NCBI GenBank assembly: GCA_002311315.1
Contig: DBZZ01000072.1
Coordinates: 4,838-10,736 of the forward strand
Origin: Methylococcaceae bacterium UBA1147
GTDB lineage: Bacteria > Pseudomonadota > Gammaproteobacteria > Methylococcales > UBA1147
Length of the DNA: 5,899 bases
Direction: 5' to 3'
Shown: positions 1-5,733 of the stretch, piece after piece
Numbering within the stretch: position 1 is the stretch's first letter
Layout of the letters: each line of letters begins with the position of its first letter
Notes under the pieces: model-generated
What the model was told of the DNA's origin: nothing
Seen by the model: only the letters and a program-made list of their open reading frames with translations
Databases searched by the model: none
Position numbers and translations under genes: made by a program

Positions 1-1824
1 GCCGGAACTGATGACCTGAGCAACAATTCTCTTCGCGTTATTGCGGACCATATCCGTTCATGCAGTTTTCTTATTGTAGATGGCATTCTTCCCTCCAACG
101 AAGGTCGTGGTTACGTCCTGAGGAGGATCATCCGTCGGGCGATTCGCCACGGTTACCAATTGGGCATTGAGGGCAACTTTTTTCACCAACTGGTTGCGCC
201 TCTGGCCGTGGAGATGGGGGAGGCCTTCCCTGAATTGGTGAAAAATCGACAACATGTCGAGAAGGCCCTGCTGCAGGAAGAAAAACGCTTTGCCGAGACT
301 CTTGGCCAAGGCATGAAGATTCTTGAGAACTGCATGAGCGGCTTGGTCGTCAAGGAGATCCCGGGGGAAACCGTTTTCCAGCTTTATGATACCTATGGTT
401 TTCCTGTCGACCTGACTGCCGACTTTGCTCGCGAACAAGGATTCGGAATTGATTCCGCTGGCTTTGAGACTGCCATGGAAATGCAGCGACAAAGGGCGAG
501 GGCTGCCAGTCGCTTCCGGAAAGAAGAAGGACTGGAGACTGGGGTGGAACGTAAAACCGAGTTTGTGGGTTACGACCATCTGGTGGTGCAGGCCCGAGTG
601 CTTTCGGTGATCAGAGACGGCAGCCCGGCTGAAAGCCTTGGGCCGGGTGAAGCCGGTGCAGTGGTATTGGATCGAACACCTTTCTACGCCGAATCCGGCG
701 GCCAAGTTGGCGACAAAGGGCGCATTTCGACGTCCGCCGGACATTTCTTGGTCAGTGACACGGTGAAACAGGACGAAGGAGTTTACATTCATTATGGGCA
801 AATTGAATCGGGATCCATCGATAGCGGCCAAGGCTGTGGTGCCGAGGTGGATGCGCCGACCCGTCAGGCAACTGCCCTCAACCATTCGGCAACCCATCTT
901 GTGCATGCGGCCTTGCGCAGTGTACTGGGCAAACATGTCACCCAGAAGGGTTCGCTGGTCGATGCCGACAGACTGAGATTTGATTTTTCACATTTTCATC
1001 CCATGACCAACGAGGAAATGATCCGAGTCGAGGAAATGGTCAACGAACAGATCCAGCGTAACGCGGCGGTGAGCGTCGATATTATGGGTCGGGATGATGC
1101 GATGAATGCCGGGGCGATGGCTCTTTTCGGAGAAAAGTACGGCGATCGTGTTCGGGTTCTGAAGATTGGTGATTTTTCCACCGAGCTTTGCGGAGGCACC
1201 CACGTCAGCCGTGCCGGAGATATTGGCTATTTCAAGCTTCTCAGTGAAACTGGTGTTGCGGCTGGGATCCGTCGGATCGAGGCGGTCACTGGACGGCAGG
1301 CGGTCAGGTGGGGCATTGAAAGCGGTGGTTTGCTCGAGGGAGTCTCCGCTTCACTCAAGGGAGACCGGGGCTCGGTTATGGGCCGGGTTCAGCAATTGCT
1401 TGACCGAAACAGACAACTGGAAAAGCAAGTCGAACAGCTCAAGGATAAGCTCGCCAGTTTAGTCGGCCGGGATCTCAGCAGCCAGGCAGTAGACGTGGGC
1501 GGTGTCAAAGTTTTGGCGGTACGACTGGATGGCGTCGATTCAAAGTCGCTGCGCAACACGATGGACCAGTTAAAGAACAAGCTGGGCTCAGCAGCGATCG
1601 TGCTCGCTACGGTCAATGGTGAGAAGGTGAGCCTGATTGCCGGGGTCACGAAGGACAAGACCGACCAGATCCGAGCTGGAGATCTGGTGAACGTGGTTGC
1701 TGCGAGAGTCGGGGGCCGGGGTGGCGGACGCCCTGACATGGCCCAGGCAGGTGGTAACTTACCGGGGAAATTGAATGCTGCGCTAGATGGTGTCAGTGAT
1801 TGGGTCCGGGAGCAACTGCGGTAG
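1..1824 (+). CDS. alaS: Alanyl-tRNA synthetase, C-terminal 607 residues (5' end outside window)
   Basis: The product charges tRNA-Ala with alanine in the cytoplasm and hydrolyses mischarged Ser- or Gly-tRNA-Ala. The frame is open from base 1; the first ATG, at 160, is internal. Visible residues 11-45 carry the conserved SLRVIADHIR and NEGRGYVLRRIIRRAIRHG segments of the class II synthetase's tRNA-recognition region. The editing domain has its four zinc-ligand positions: HSATH (bases 883-897, residues 295 and 299) and CGGTH (1189-1203, residues 397 and 401). A coiled-coil-like stretch rich in Q, L, E and K (about residues 461-488) leads to the C-terminal DHHA1/C-Ala domain with its glycine-rich GGRGGGRPDMAQAGG motif (1711-1755). 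From memory, aligning the Cys to E. coli C666 implies about 269 missing residues and a full length near 876, the usual size. No frameshift or lost motif is seen. It ends 34 bases before lysC. Confidence 0.98.
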   Translation, partial: AGTDDLSNNSLRVIADHIRSCSFLIVDGILPSNEGRGYVLRRIIRRAIRHGYQLGIEGNFFHQLVAPLAVEMGEAFPELVKNRQHVEKALLQEEKRFAETLGQGMKILENCMSGLVVKEIPGETVFQLYDTYGFPVDLTADFAREQGFGIDSAGFETAMEMQRQRARAASRFRKEEGLETGVERKTEFVGYDHLVVQARVLSVIRDGSPAESLGPGEAGAVVLDRTPFYAESGGQVGDKGRISTSAGHFLVSDTVKQDEGVYIHYGQIESGSIDSGQGCGAEVDAPTRQATALNHSATHLVHAALRSVLGKHVTQKGSLVDADRLRFDFSHFHPMTNEEMIRVEEMVNEQIQRNAAVSVDIMGRDDAMNAGAMALFGEKYGDRVRVLKIGDFSTELCGGTHVSRAGDIGYFKLLSETGVAAGIRRIEAVTGRQAVRWGIESGGLLEGVSASLKGDRGSVMGRVQQLLDRNRQLEKQVEQLKDKLASLVGRDLSSQAVDVGGVKVLAVRLDGVDSKSLRNTMDQLKNKLGSAAIVLATVNGEKVSLIAGVTKDKTDQIRAGDLVNVVAARVGGRGGGRPDMAQAGGNLPGKLNAALDGVSDWVREQLR

Positions 1825-1858
1825 CGGCGTTTTAAACAGATTCAGGAATACAGCGAAG

Positions 1859-3079
1859 ATGGGATTATACGTATACAAGTTTGGCGGAACCTCGGTAGGG
1901 ACTGCCGAACGAATCAGGGCCGTGGCCGGCAAGGTACTTGCGGCACGCGAAAGAGGGGACGATATCGTTGTGGTTGTTTCGGCCATGAGTGGCGAAACCA
2001 ACCGCCTGGTGGCATTAGCCCAAGAGATGCAGGAAGAGCCCGAACCGAGAGAAATGGATGTCTTGTTGTCGACCGGAGAGCAAGTGACTATTGCCTTGTT
2101 GTGCATGGCATTGCGGGATAAGGGGATGTTGGCTGTTTCCTACACTGGCGGCCAGGTGAGAATTCTTACCGATGATTCGCACACCAAGGCGCGTATTCAG
2201 GAAATCGACAATGAGCGAATTCACAGTGACCTGTCGGCAGGGAAGGTGGTTGTGGTAGCGGGGTTTCAGGGAGTAACTGAGTCGGGCAGTATATCGACCC
2301 TGGGCCGGGGTGGTTCGGATACTACCGCCGTGGCGCTGGCGGCCGTTTTGGAAGCGTCCGAATGTCACATCTACACGGATGTTGATGGGGTTTATACCAC
2401 CGACCCGCGCATCGAACCCCGGGCACGCCGGCTTGAACGAATAACTTTCGAAGAAATGCTGGAGATGGCGAGCCTCGGATCCAAGGTTCTGCAAACCCGC
2501 GCGGTCGAATTTGCAGGTAAATACAATGTACCCCTAAGAGTGTTGTCCTCGTTCAGCGACGGAGAGGGCACTTTGATCACCTACGAGGAATCGGAAATGG
2601 AAAAAGCCCTGGTTTCGGGTATCGCATTTAATCGGGATGAGGCGAAAGTTACCATCGAAGGCATTCCGGATCGGCCGGGAGTCGCTTCCAGCATTCTAAG
2701 CCCGGTAGCTGATGCCAACATTGAAATCGACATGATCATCCAGAACGTTGCCGCGGACGGAACCGCGGATTTTACCTTCACGGTGCATCGAAATGATTAC
2801 CGAAAGGCCTACGAAATCCTGTCGTCAACCTGTCGTCAACTCGGGGCGAGAAAAGTCTCTGGCGACGAACAGATCGTCAAGATTTCGCTGGTTGGGGTCG
2901 GCATGCGCTCCCACGCGGGGATTGCGAGTACCATGTTCAGGGCTCTTGCTGAAGAAGGCATCAACATCATGATGATCTCGACATCCGAGATCAAGATCTC
3001 TGTCGTGGTCAACGAGAAATACCTGGAGTTGGCGGTGCGCACGCTGCATAAGGCTTTTGATCTGAGCGAAGCTGGGTAG
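1859..3079 (+). CDS. lysC: Aspartate kinase (aspartokinase), ACT-regulated
   Basis: The product phosphorylates L-aspartate with ATP to 4-phospho-aspartate, the first step toward lysine, threonine, methionine and diaminopimelate. The 406-residue protein opens with the amino-acid-kinase motif KFGGTSVG (residues 7-14), then VVVVSAMSGETNRL (37-50), STGEQVT (71-77), STLGRGGSDTTAVAL (146-160) and YTDVDGVYTTDPR (172-184). Two ACT domains follow, at about 262-330 (starting VTIEGIPDRPGVAS) and about 341-406 (with STSEIKIS at 374-381). This is the layout of enzymes inhibited by lysine and/or threonine; which effector acts here cannot be read off. I chose the ATG at 1859 because the protein then begins MGLYVYKFGG as family members do; the longer frame from 1787 overlaps alaS and adds unrelated residues. 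An AGGA at 1844-1847 lies 11 bases upstream, slightly far. A strong internal start signal lies at codon 247. Confidence 0.97.
   Translation: MGLYVYKFGGTSVGTAERIRAVAGKVLAARERGDDIVVVVSAMSGETNRLVALAQEMQEEPEPREMDVLLSTGEQVTIALLCMALRDKGMLAVSYTGGQVRILTDDSHTKARIQEIDNERIHSDLSAGKVVVVAGFQGVTESGSISTLGRGGSDTTAVALAAVLEASECHIYTDVDGVYTTDPRIEPRARRLERITFEEMLEMASLGSKVLQTRAVEFAGKYNVPLRVLSSFSDGEGTLITYEESEMEKALVSGIAFNRDEAKVTIEGIPDRPGVASSILSPVADANIEIDMIIQNVAADGTADFTFTVHRNDYRKAYEILSSTCRQLGARKVSGDEQIVKISLVGVGMRSHAGIASTMFRALAEEGINIMMISTSEIKISVVVNEKYLELAVRTLHKAFDLSEAG
2585..2599 (+). promoter_or_regulatory. Candidate internal ribosome binding site and ATG within lysC (beta-chain start)
   Basis: GAGGA (2585-2589) lies seven bases before an ATG (2597-2599) that is in frame with lysC at codon 247. 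Translation from here would give a 160-residue polypeptide beginning MEKALVSG and containing only the two ACT domains. The motif is better placed than the one before the main lysC start. In Corynebacterium glutamicum and Bacillus subtilis the aspartokinase beta subunit is made from an in-frame internal start at this same domain boundary. GAGGAA also simply encodes Glu-Glu, so it may be chance. Confidence 0.45.
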
Positions 3080-3095
3080 CTTGTGCGGGCGAGAA

Positions 3096-3139
3096 GTGGT
3101 TCTTCCGGGTGTCTTTCAATCAGGGTTCGGAAGAACCAT
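3096..3139 (+). repeat. Inverted repeat / hairpin after lysC
   Basis: TGGTTCTTCCG (3097-3107) is perfectly complementary to CGGAAGAACCA (3128-3138). G-U pairs can extend the stem at both ends, leaving a loop of about 16 bases. It starts 17 bases after the lysC stop, so it would form at the 3' end of an alaS-lysC transcript. No U-run follows the second arm, so it is not a canonical intrinsic terminator. It could protect the mRNA 3' end, act as a weak or factor-assisted terminator, or be one copy of a dispersed repeat. Confidence 0.6.
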
Positions 3140-3415
3140 CTAAATGAGCATTTTGGCAAGTACAGCGAGGGTTCGTTAACCCGCTTGGACCCATTGCAGG
3201 AACAACAGGCGGAGAAGTGAGCGATTCTCGAGTTTGGCGGCTGGTCGTTGAATGTGTGCAGGTCTCTACCTTGGAATGGTTATCGGTGTACGATACTTTG
3301 ATCTGTAAGATGAGGTCGAATTCCAGCCGCTTGCTTGGTGTTTTGGATTAAGTTTTTAGGGCTGGGTTGTCCATAGTTGGCCATAGTAGAAGGGTAATAT
3401 CCAAAGTGCGTGGAC

Positions 3416-3443
3416 TTGATATGTCAGTAATTGCATGTATGCT
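3416..3443 (+). promoter_or_regulatory. Candidate sigma-70 promoter for csrA
   Basis: TTGATA (3416-3421, five of six consensus bases) is separated by 16 bases from TATGCT (3438-3443, four of six). Transcription would start near 3450, leaving a leader of about 35 bases that includes the palindrome at 3454-3468 and the ribosome binding site. The match is moderate, and other promoters may exist further upstream, since csrA genes often have several. Confidence 0.35.
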
Positions 3444-3453
3444 GAACCTTGGC

Positions 3454-3468
3454 ATTCTTTTAAAGAAT
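3454..3468 (+). repeat. AT-rich palindrome in the csrA leader
   Basis: ATTCTTT and AAAGAAT flank a single central T, making a perfect 15-base palindrome that ends five bases before the GGAG ribosome binding site of csrA (3474-3477). As RNA it can form a hairpin of about five base pairs with a small loop. Its position suggests an effect on translation start, or an operator as DNA. Only the symmetry is seen directly; the role is inference. Confidence 0.4.
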
Positions 3469-3484
3469 TAGACGGAGTGAGCAG

Positions 3485-3676
3485 ATGTTGATATTGACTA
3501 GGAGGGTTGGTGAGACTCTCATGATTGGTGAAGAAGTAACTGTTACTGTTCTCGGTATAAAAGGGACCCAGGTTCGGATCGGAGTGAACGCGCCTAAGGA
3601 AATCGGGGTACACAGGGAAGAAATCTACGAGAAAATCAAGGCTGAAAAGGTCATGGCGAGTGAGGCGCAGGCCTGA
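3485..3676 (+). CDS. csrA: Carbon storage regulator CsrA / RsmA (RNA-binding translational regulator)
   Basis: CsrA is a small homodimeric RNA-binding protein that recognises GGA motifs, usually in hairpin loops near ribosome binding sites. It represses or stabilises target mRNAs for carbon metabolism, motility, biofilm and virulence functions, and is itself sequestered by CsrB/RsmZ-type sRNAs. The 63-residue sequence begins MLILTRRVGETLMIGEEV and contains RIGVNAPKE (31-39) and VHREEIY (42-48), including the key RNA-contact residues L4, R6 and R44. From memory it matches E. coli CsrA almost residue for residue up to position 48, differing mainly in the tail (…AEKVMASEAQA). GGAG at 3474-3477, seven bases before the ATG, is the ribosome binding site. 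Because that site itself contains GGA, CsrA could bind it and autoregulate, as known in E. coli; this is inferred. tRNA-Ser follows 88 bases downstream. Confidence 0.98.
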   Translation: MLILTRRVGETLMIGEEVTVTVLGIKGTQVRIGVNAPKEIGVHREEIYEKIKAEKVMASEAQA

Positions 3677-3677
3677 C

Positions 3678-3706
3678 AAGACACCACCCCTTCATTTCTG
3701 TACAAT
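3678..3706 (+). promoter_or_regulatory. Candidate promoter for tRNA-Ser
   Basis: AAGACA (3678-3683, four of six consensus bases) and TACAAT (3701-3706, five of six) are separated by 17 bases, the optimal spacing. Transcription would start near 3713, giving a 5' leader of about 50 bases to be removed by RNase P. The pair begins right at the end of csrA. Read-through from csrA could also supply the tRNA precursor. Confidence 0.4.
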
Positions 3707-3764
3707 CCGCTCTTCCTGCTGGGTTCACCCAACGGGACGTAGCGCCGAGGATTCATTGAATTTC

Positions 3765-3855
3765 GGAGAGATGGCCGAGCGGCTGAAGGCGCTCCCCTGC
3801 TAAGGGAGTATGGGTTAATAGCTCATCGAGGGTTCGAATCCCTCTCTCTCCGCCA
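3765..3855 (+). tRNA. tRNA-Ser (anticodon GCU)
   Basis: This 91-base gene decodes AGC and AGU serine codons. The acceptor stem pairs GGAGAGA (3765-3771) with TCTCTCC (3845-3851), followed by discriminator G and an encoded CCA (3853-3855). The anticodon stem CTCCC/GGGAG encloses the loop CTGCTAA, with anticodon GCT at 3799-3801. A long variable arm with an ATGGG/CTCAT stem marks it as a class II (serine-type) tRNA, and the T arm is GAGGG-TTCGAAT-CCCTC. Its position after csrA matches serV in E. coli. Confidence 0.98.
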
Positions 3856-3992
3856 TTTCACCCCATTAATCTAGTAGCTAAACTGGTTGTTTTCCGTTTT
3901 TGGTCATTGACGGCCGTACTCTAGGGCTGACTATCCTGCCGCGTTACTTTTCAACCATTCATATCCGGTTTCTGCCGCGGCTATCCAACGTC

Positions 3993-4018
3993 ACCCCACC
4001 CGTAATTTTAGGGGTTTT
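3993..4018 (+). terminator. Weak candidate terminator downstream of tRNA-Ser
   Basis: ACCCC (3993-3997) can pair with GGGGT (4011-4015), with the T's continuing to 4018; a shifted pairing, ACCC (3998-4001) with GGGT (4012-4015), also works. The stem is only four or five pairs and the loop about 10-13 bases, so this is a weak call. It lies about 140 bases past the tRNA. Confidence 0.22.
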
Positions 4019-4141
4019 CCGAGTGCGTCATCAGAGTGTCGGTTGCTCCGCTGTTAGTCATTGATTCTTGCAACGCCAATCATCCATAGTGCAACCGCGA
4101 GGGCTTGCTCAAATTTGCAGCACCATACGGACGCTACCTTC

Positions 4142-4162
4142 ATGATTCGGCAATCATCTTTT
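4142..4162 (+). terminator. Small AT-rich hairpin with a short T-run, in the convergent region
   Basis: ATGATT (4142-4147) and AATCAT (4152-4157) form a perfect six-pair stem around the tetraloop CGGC, followed by CTTTT. It sits 28 bases beyond the stop codon of the convergent lipoprotein gene. The stem is AT-rich and the T-run short. Read on the minus strand it has no T-run, so it is not an obvious terminator for the lipoprotein. Confidence 0.22.
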
Positions 4163-4189
4163 GTCCGATAATTTGCTATGGATATTCCT

Positions 4190-5281
4190 TTATCGAACAG
4201 GCAGCGTTAGTGTTGGACCGGAAAATTTGGTTTGACCTGACTGTAAATCAAACAACTGATTTAACAACATAAAGGTTGTCTTGGAGTGCAGATCGTTGTC
4301 TTCAATATAAAACCAGTGGTTACGGTAGGGAATCGCCAGGTAGGCAGTTTTAGGACGCTCCTGGCTGGATAAGACCTTGAACGATGATCCGGCGGGGGTG
4401 TTTCCCCAGTCGAATGCGTCACCTTGTGCTGTTTTGGTTATAGTCACCAGTCCTGCGTCGATATGTTTCTTTGGCACTGTGATATTGTGCGCCAGATAAA
4501 ACATAACGCTCAAAATGGAGCGGGTGCGGATGGTCAGTTGATTCTGTTTCTGTGCCAGGAAGTTGGTATTCAGATTAACCAGCGCTAAACGGTTTTTTGA
4601 AATCTTGAAATTGAGCATTTTTCCGAGGGTGTTCAGTTGGTCAAGCTGTGTTTTATTTCTGGCCTTAAACAGAATACTGATTCCTTCATTGTTTTTATCA
4701 GGTCCCATTTCGATGTTTCTCTGAGCGATAAGGTTGTGGAGTAAATGCAGCATTTCCTTGAATTTCCGATAGAGCGGCTCGTTTTTCGGCGTGGGGCCGG
4801 AGGCTGTCCGCGCGTTGTAAAGCTGATTGATGCGCTCGATACATAAGCCAAACACCCGTTCGATGTGCCAGCCGGATTGGGCAAGCACCAAAATAGCCGG
4901 GAGAGAAATCGGGGATAAGACATTCTTCAAAAAGTCCTCACCCTGAAGCGGTTGGTAGGAAACGGTCGGTTTATCGGTGTAACCGATACCGAAAGATGGT
5001 TTAATCAGATTGCCACCTGGGGCCAGATCGAAACTGGGGCCAAACCCAAGGTCTCCGGAAAAACTCATGGCCGCCGTGATGCTGCTTACCTTTAGGAAAT
5101 AGGGTTCTTCTCGATATTTCAATCGAACCAAGTTGAGCAACATTTGCTGTTGCAAGGTGTTAGCAATCGCGTTGTTGTAGCCTGGGTGAGTTCTCTTAAT
5201 GGCATCAGGTCCGAATGTCGATTGGCAGGCCGACAACATCAACGCAGCAAGAATTATTAAAAAAGGTCCGATTTTACGCAT
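4190..5281 (-). CDS. Uncharacterised lipoprotein, probably outer-membrane anchored
   Basis: The function is unknown. From the ATG at 5281 the product has 363 residues and begins with a clear lipoprotein signal: positive MRK, a hydrophobic core, and lipobox LSAC with the lipidated Cys at residue 19. Gln follows it, not Asp, which by the +2 rule predicts outer-membrane sorting. An in-frame ATG at 5368 would add 29 residues and bury the signal, so I prefer the later start, although its ribosome binding site is weak. The mature part carries YNNAIANTLQQQMLLNLVRL (35-54) followed by KYREEPYFL (55-63), a long helical middle, and a C-terminal block with RNHWFYIEDNDLHSKTTF ending PTLTLPVR. I recall similar unnamed proteobacterial lipoproteins with these two blocks but cannot verify that. 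No catalytic motif or further membrane segment is evident. It lies alone, opposite in strand to the tRNA genes on both sides. Confidence 0.85.
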   Translation of the reverse strand: MRKIGPFLIILAALMLSACQSTFGPDAIKRTHPGYNNAIANTLQQQMLLNLVRLKYREEPYFLKVSSITAAMSFSGDLGFGPSFDLAPGGNLIKPSFGIGYTDKPTVSYQPLQGEDFLKNVLSPISLPAILVLAQSGWHIERVFGLCIERINQLYNARTASGPTPKNEPLYRKFKEMLHLLHNLIAQRNIEMGPDKNNEGISILFKARNKTQLDQLNTLGKMLNFKISKNRLALVNLNTNFLAQKQNQLTIRTRSILSVMFYLAHNITVPKKHIDAGLVTITKTAQGDAFDWGNTPAGSSFKVLSSQERPKTAYLAIPYRNHWFYIEDNDLHSKTTFMLLNQLFDLQSGQTKFSGPTLTLPVR

Positions 5282-5446
5282 GTTTGATATCGCTTCTTTT
5301 TCGGAGTCCAGACCTATCCCACGAGATTCAGTCGAGCCTTGATCTTTAAGAACAACTGGAACTGTCATTCAATGCGGATGGTAGAAATCTTGACGGTGTC
5401 TTTGAGGATCAGGTTTGGCGGTCTGGCGAGACAATCCGGATTCAAC

Positions 5447-5475
5447 TTGACAATTACCGGTTACAATCACACAAT
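5447..5475 (+). promoter_or_regulatory. Candidate sigma-70 promoter for tRNA-Arg
   Basis: A perfect -35 box, TTGACA (5447-5452), is followed after the optimal 17 bases by CACAAT (5470-5475, four of six -10 bases). Transcription would start near 5482, about ten bases before the tRNA. This fits a tRNA gene that must be transcribed on its own, because the upstream DNA is the start region of a divergent gene. Confidence 0.5.
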
Positions 5476-5491
5476 ACGCCGCTTATATTAT

Positions 5492-5568
5492 GCGCCCGTA
5501 GCTCAGCTGGATAGAGTACCTGGCTACGAACCAGGCGGTCGGGAGTTCGAATCTCTCCGGGCGCGCCA
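5492..5568 (+). tRNA. tRNA-Arg (anticodon ACG)
   Basis: This 77-base gene has acceptor stem GCGCCCG (5492-5498) paired with CGGGCGC (5558-5564), discriminator G and an encoded CCA (5566-5568). The anticodon stem CCTGG/CCAGG encloses the loop CTACGAA, with anticodon ACG at 5526-5528. A34 is normally converted to inosine by TadA, so it reads CGU, CGC and CGA. The T arm is GGGAG-TTCGAAT-CTCTC, allowing one G-U pair. It corresponds to the argV-type genes next to serV in E. coli. Confidence 0.98.
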
Positions 5569-5733
5569 TAATTATCAATGAGTTAATTCTTTCTTCTTCT
5601 CGCTCATTGTCCTGTTTCCCGTAGACCCCTCTTTCTGCACCCACACTGCACCCACATTTTTAAACGTTAGTGGGGTTCTCCGCTAAACGGGTCGGCTATA
5701 ACACGGAAGCTCCAGGCACGCAGTAGAACCAGC
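5569..5733. other. Non-coding stretch downstream of tRNA-Arg
   Basis: These 165 bases hold an inverted repeat CAATGAG/CTCATTG (5576-5582 and 5603-5609) around a pyrimidine-rich loop, a tandem 11-bp repeat (5635-5656), and an imperfect hairpin around 5666-5685 (GTTAGTGG with CCGCTAAAC). The first hairpin may end the tRNA-Arg transcript but lacks a good T-run. Tiny minus-strand open frames here are too short to call. Confidence 0.5.
5635..5656 (+). repeat. Perfect tandem 11-bp repeat, CTGCACCCACA x2
   Basis: Two identical head-to-tail copies, 5635-5645 and 5646-5656, lie 67 bases past the 3' end of tRNA-Arg. The 11-base period is about one DNA helical turn, so both copies face the same side of the helix, as with paired protein-binding sites. 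Close to a tRNA 3' end, integrase arm-type or excisionase sites of an integrated element are one possibility. No integrase gene is visible in this window. Confidence 0.8.

Larger units (their letters stand above)
3080..3484 (+). other. lysC-csrA intergenic region
   Basis: This 405-base stretch holds no gene I can support. It contains an inverted repeat just after the lysC stop (3096-3139), a pair of CCATAGT repeats ten bases apart (3371-3377 and 3381-3387), a candidate csrA promoter (3416-3443) and an AT-rich palindrome before the csrA ribosome binding site (3454-3468). Two short open frames, 3083-3220 and 3217-3351, have no convincing ribosome binding sites and no recognisable product. Confidence 0.7.
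3856..4189. other. Intergenic region between tRNA-Ser and the lipoprotein gene
   Basis: No gene is supported in these 334 bases; open frames on both strands are under 20 codons and lack start signals. The plus strand has two weak terminator-like hairpins (3993-4018 and 4142-4162), sensible between a plus-strand tRNA and a convergent minus-strand gene. No copy of a tRNA 3' end, no transposase remnant and no terminal inverted repeat was seen. Confidence 0.6.

Noticed and set aside
58..936. A 292-codon open frame on the minus strand, antisense to alaS
   Set aside because: It lies entirely opposite a gene with unmistakable alanyl-tRNA synthetase motifs, and its translation shows no recognisable family; it is a shadow of the coding strand.
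1787..1858. Longer lysC start at 1787
   Set aside because: It would overlap the end of alaS and add 24 residues absent from aspartokinases; the ATG at 1859 gives the conserved N-terminus.
3083..3351. Two short plus-strand frames (3083-3220 and 3217-3351) that overlap as stop/start GTGA in the lysC-csrA gap
   Set aside because: The first is merely the lysC frame continuing after its stop codon. The second has a GGAG only two bases from its GTG. Lengths of 44-45 codons are expected by chance and the products are unrecognisable.
3356..3679. A 107-codon minus-strand frame antisense to csrA
   Set aside because: It is opposite csrA and its promoter region, with no motif or ribosome binding site supporting it.
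5282..5368. Longer lipoprotein start at 5368
   Set aside because: The extra 29 residues are polar and would place the signal peptide internally; the lipobox spacing fits the start at 5281.
5339..5581. An 80-codon plus-strand frame running through tRNA-Arg
   Set aside because: Its C-terminal half is translated tRNA sequence, a common false gene call.
5576..5609. CAATGAG/CTCATTG inverted repeat as the tRNA-Arg terminator
   Set aside because: It has seven pairs, a 20-base loop and no T-run after the second arm, so it is too weak to call a terminator; kept only as a note in the region entry.
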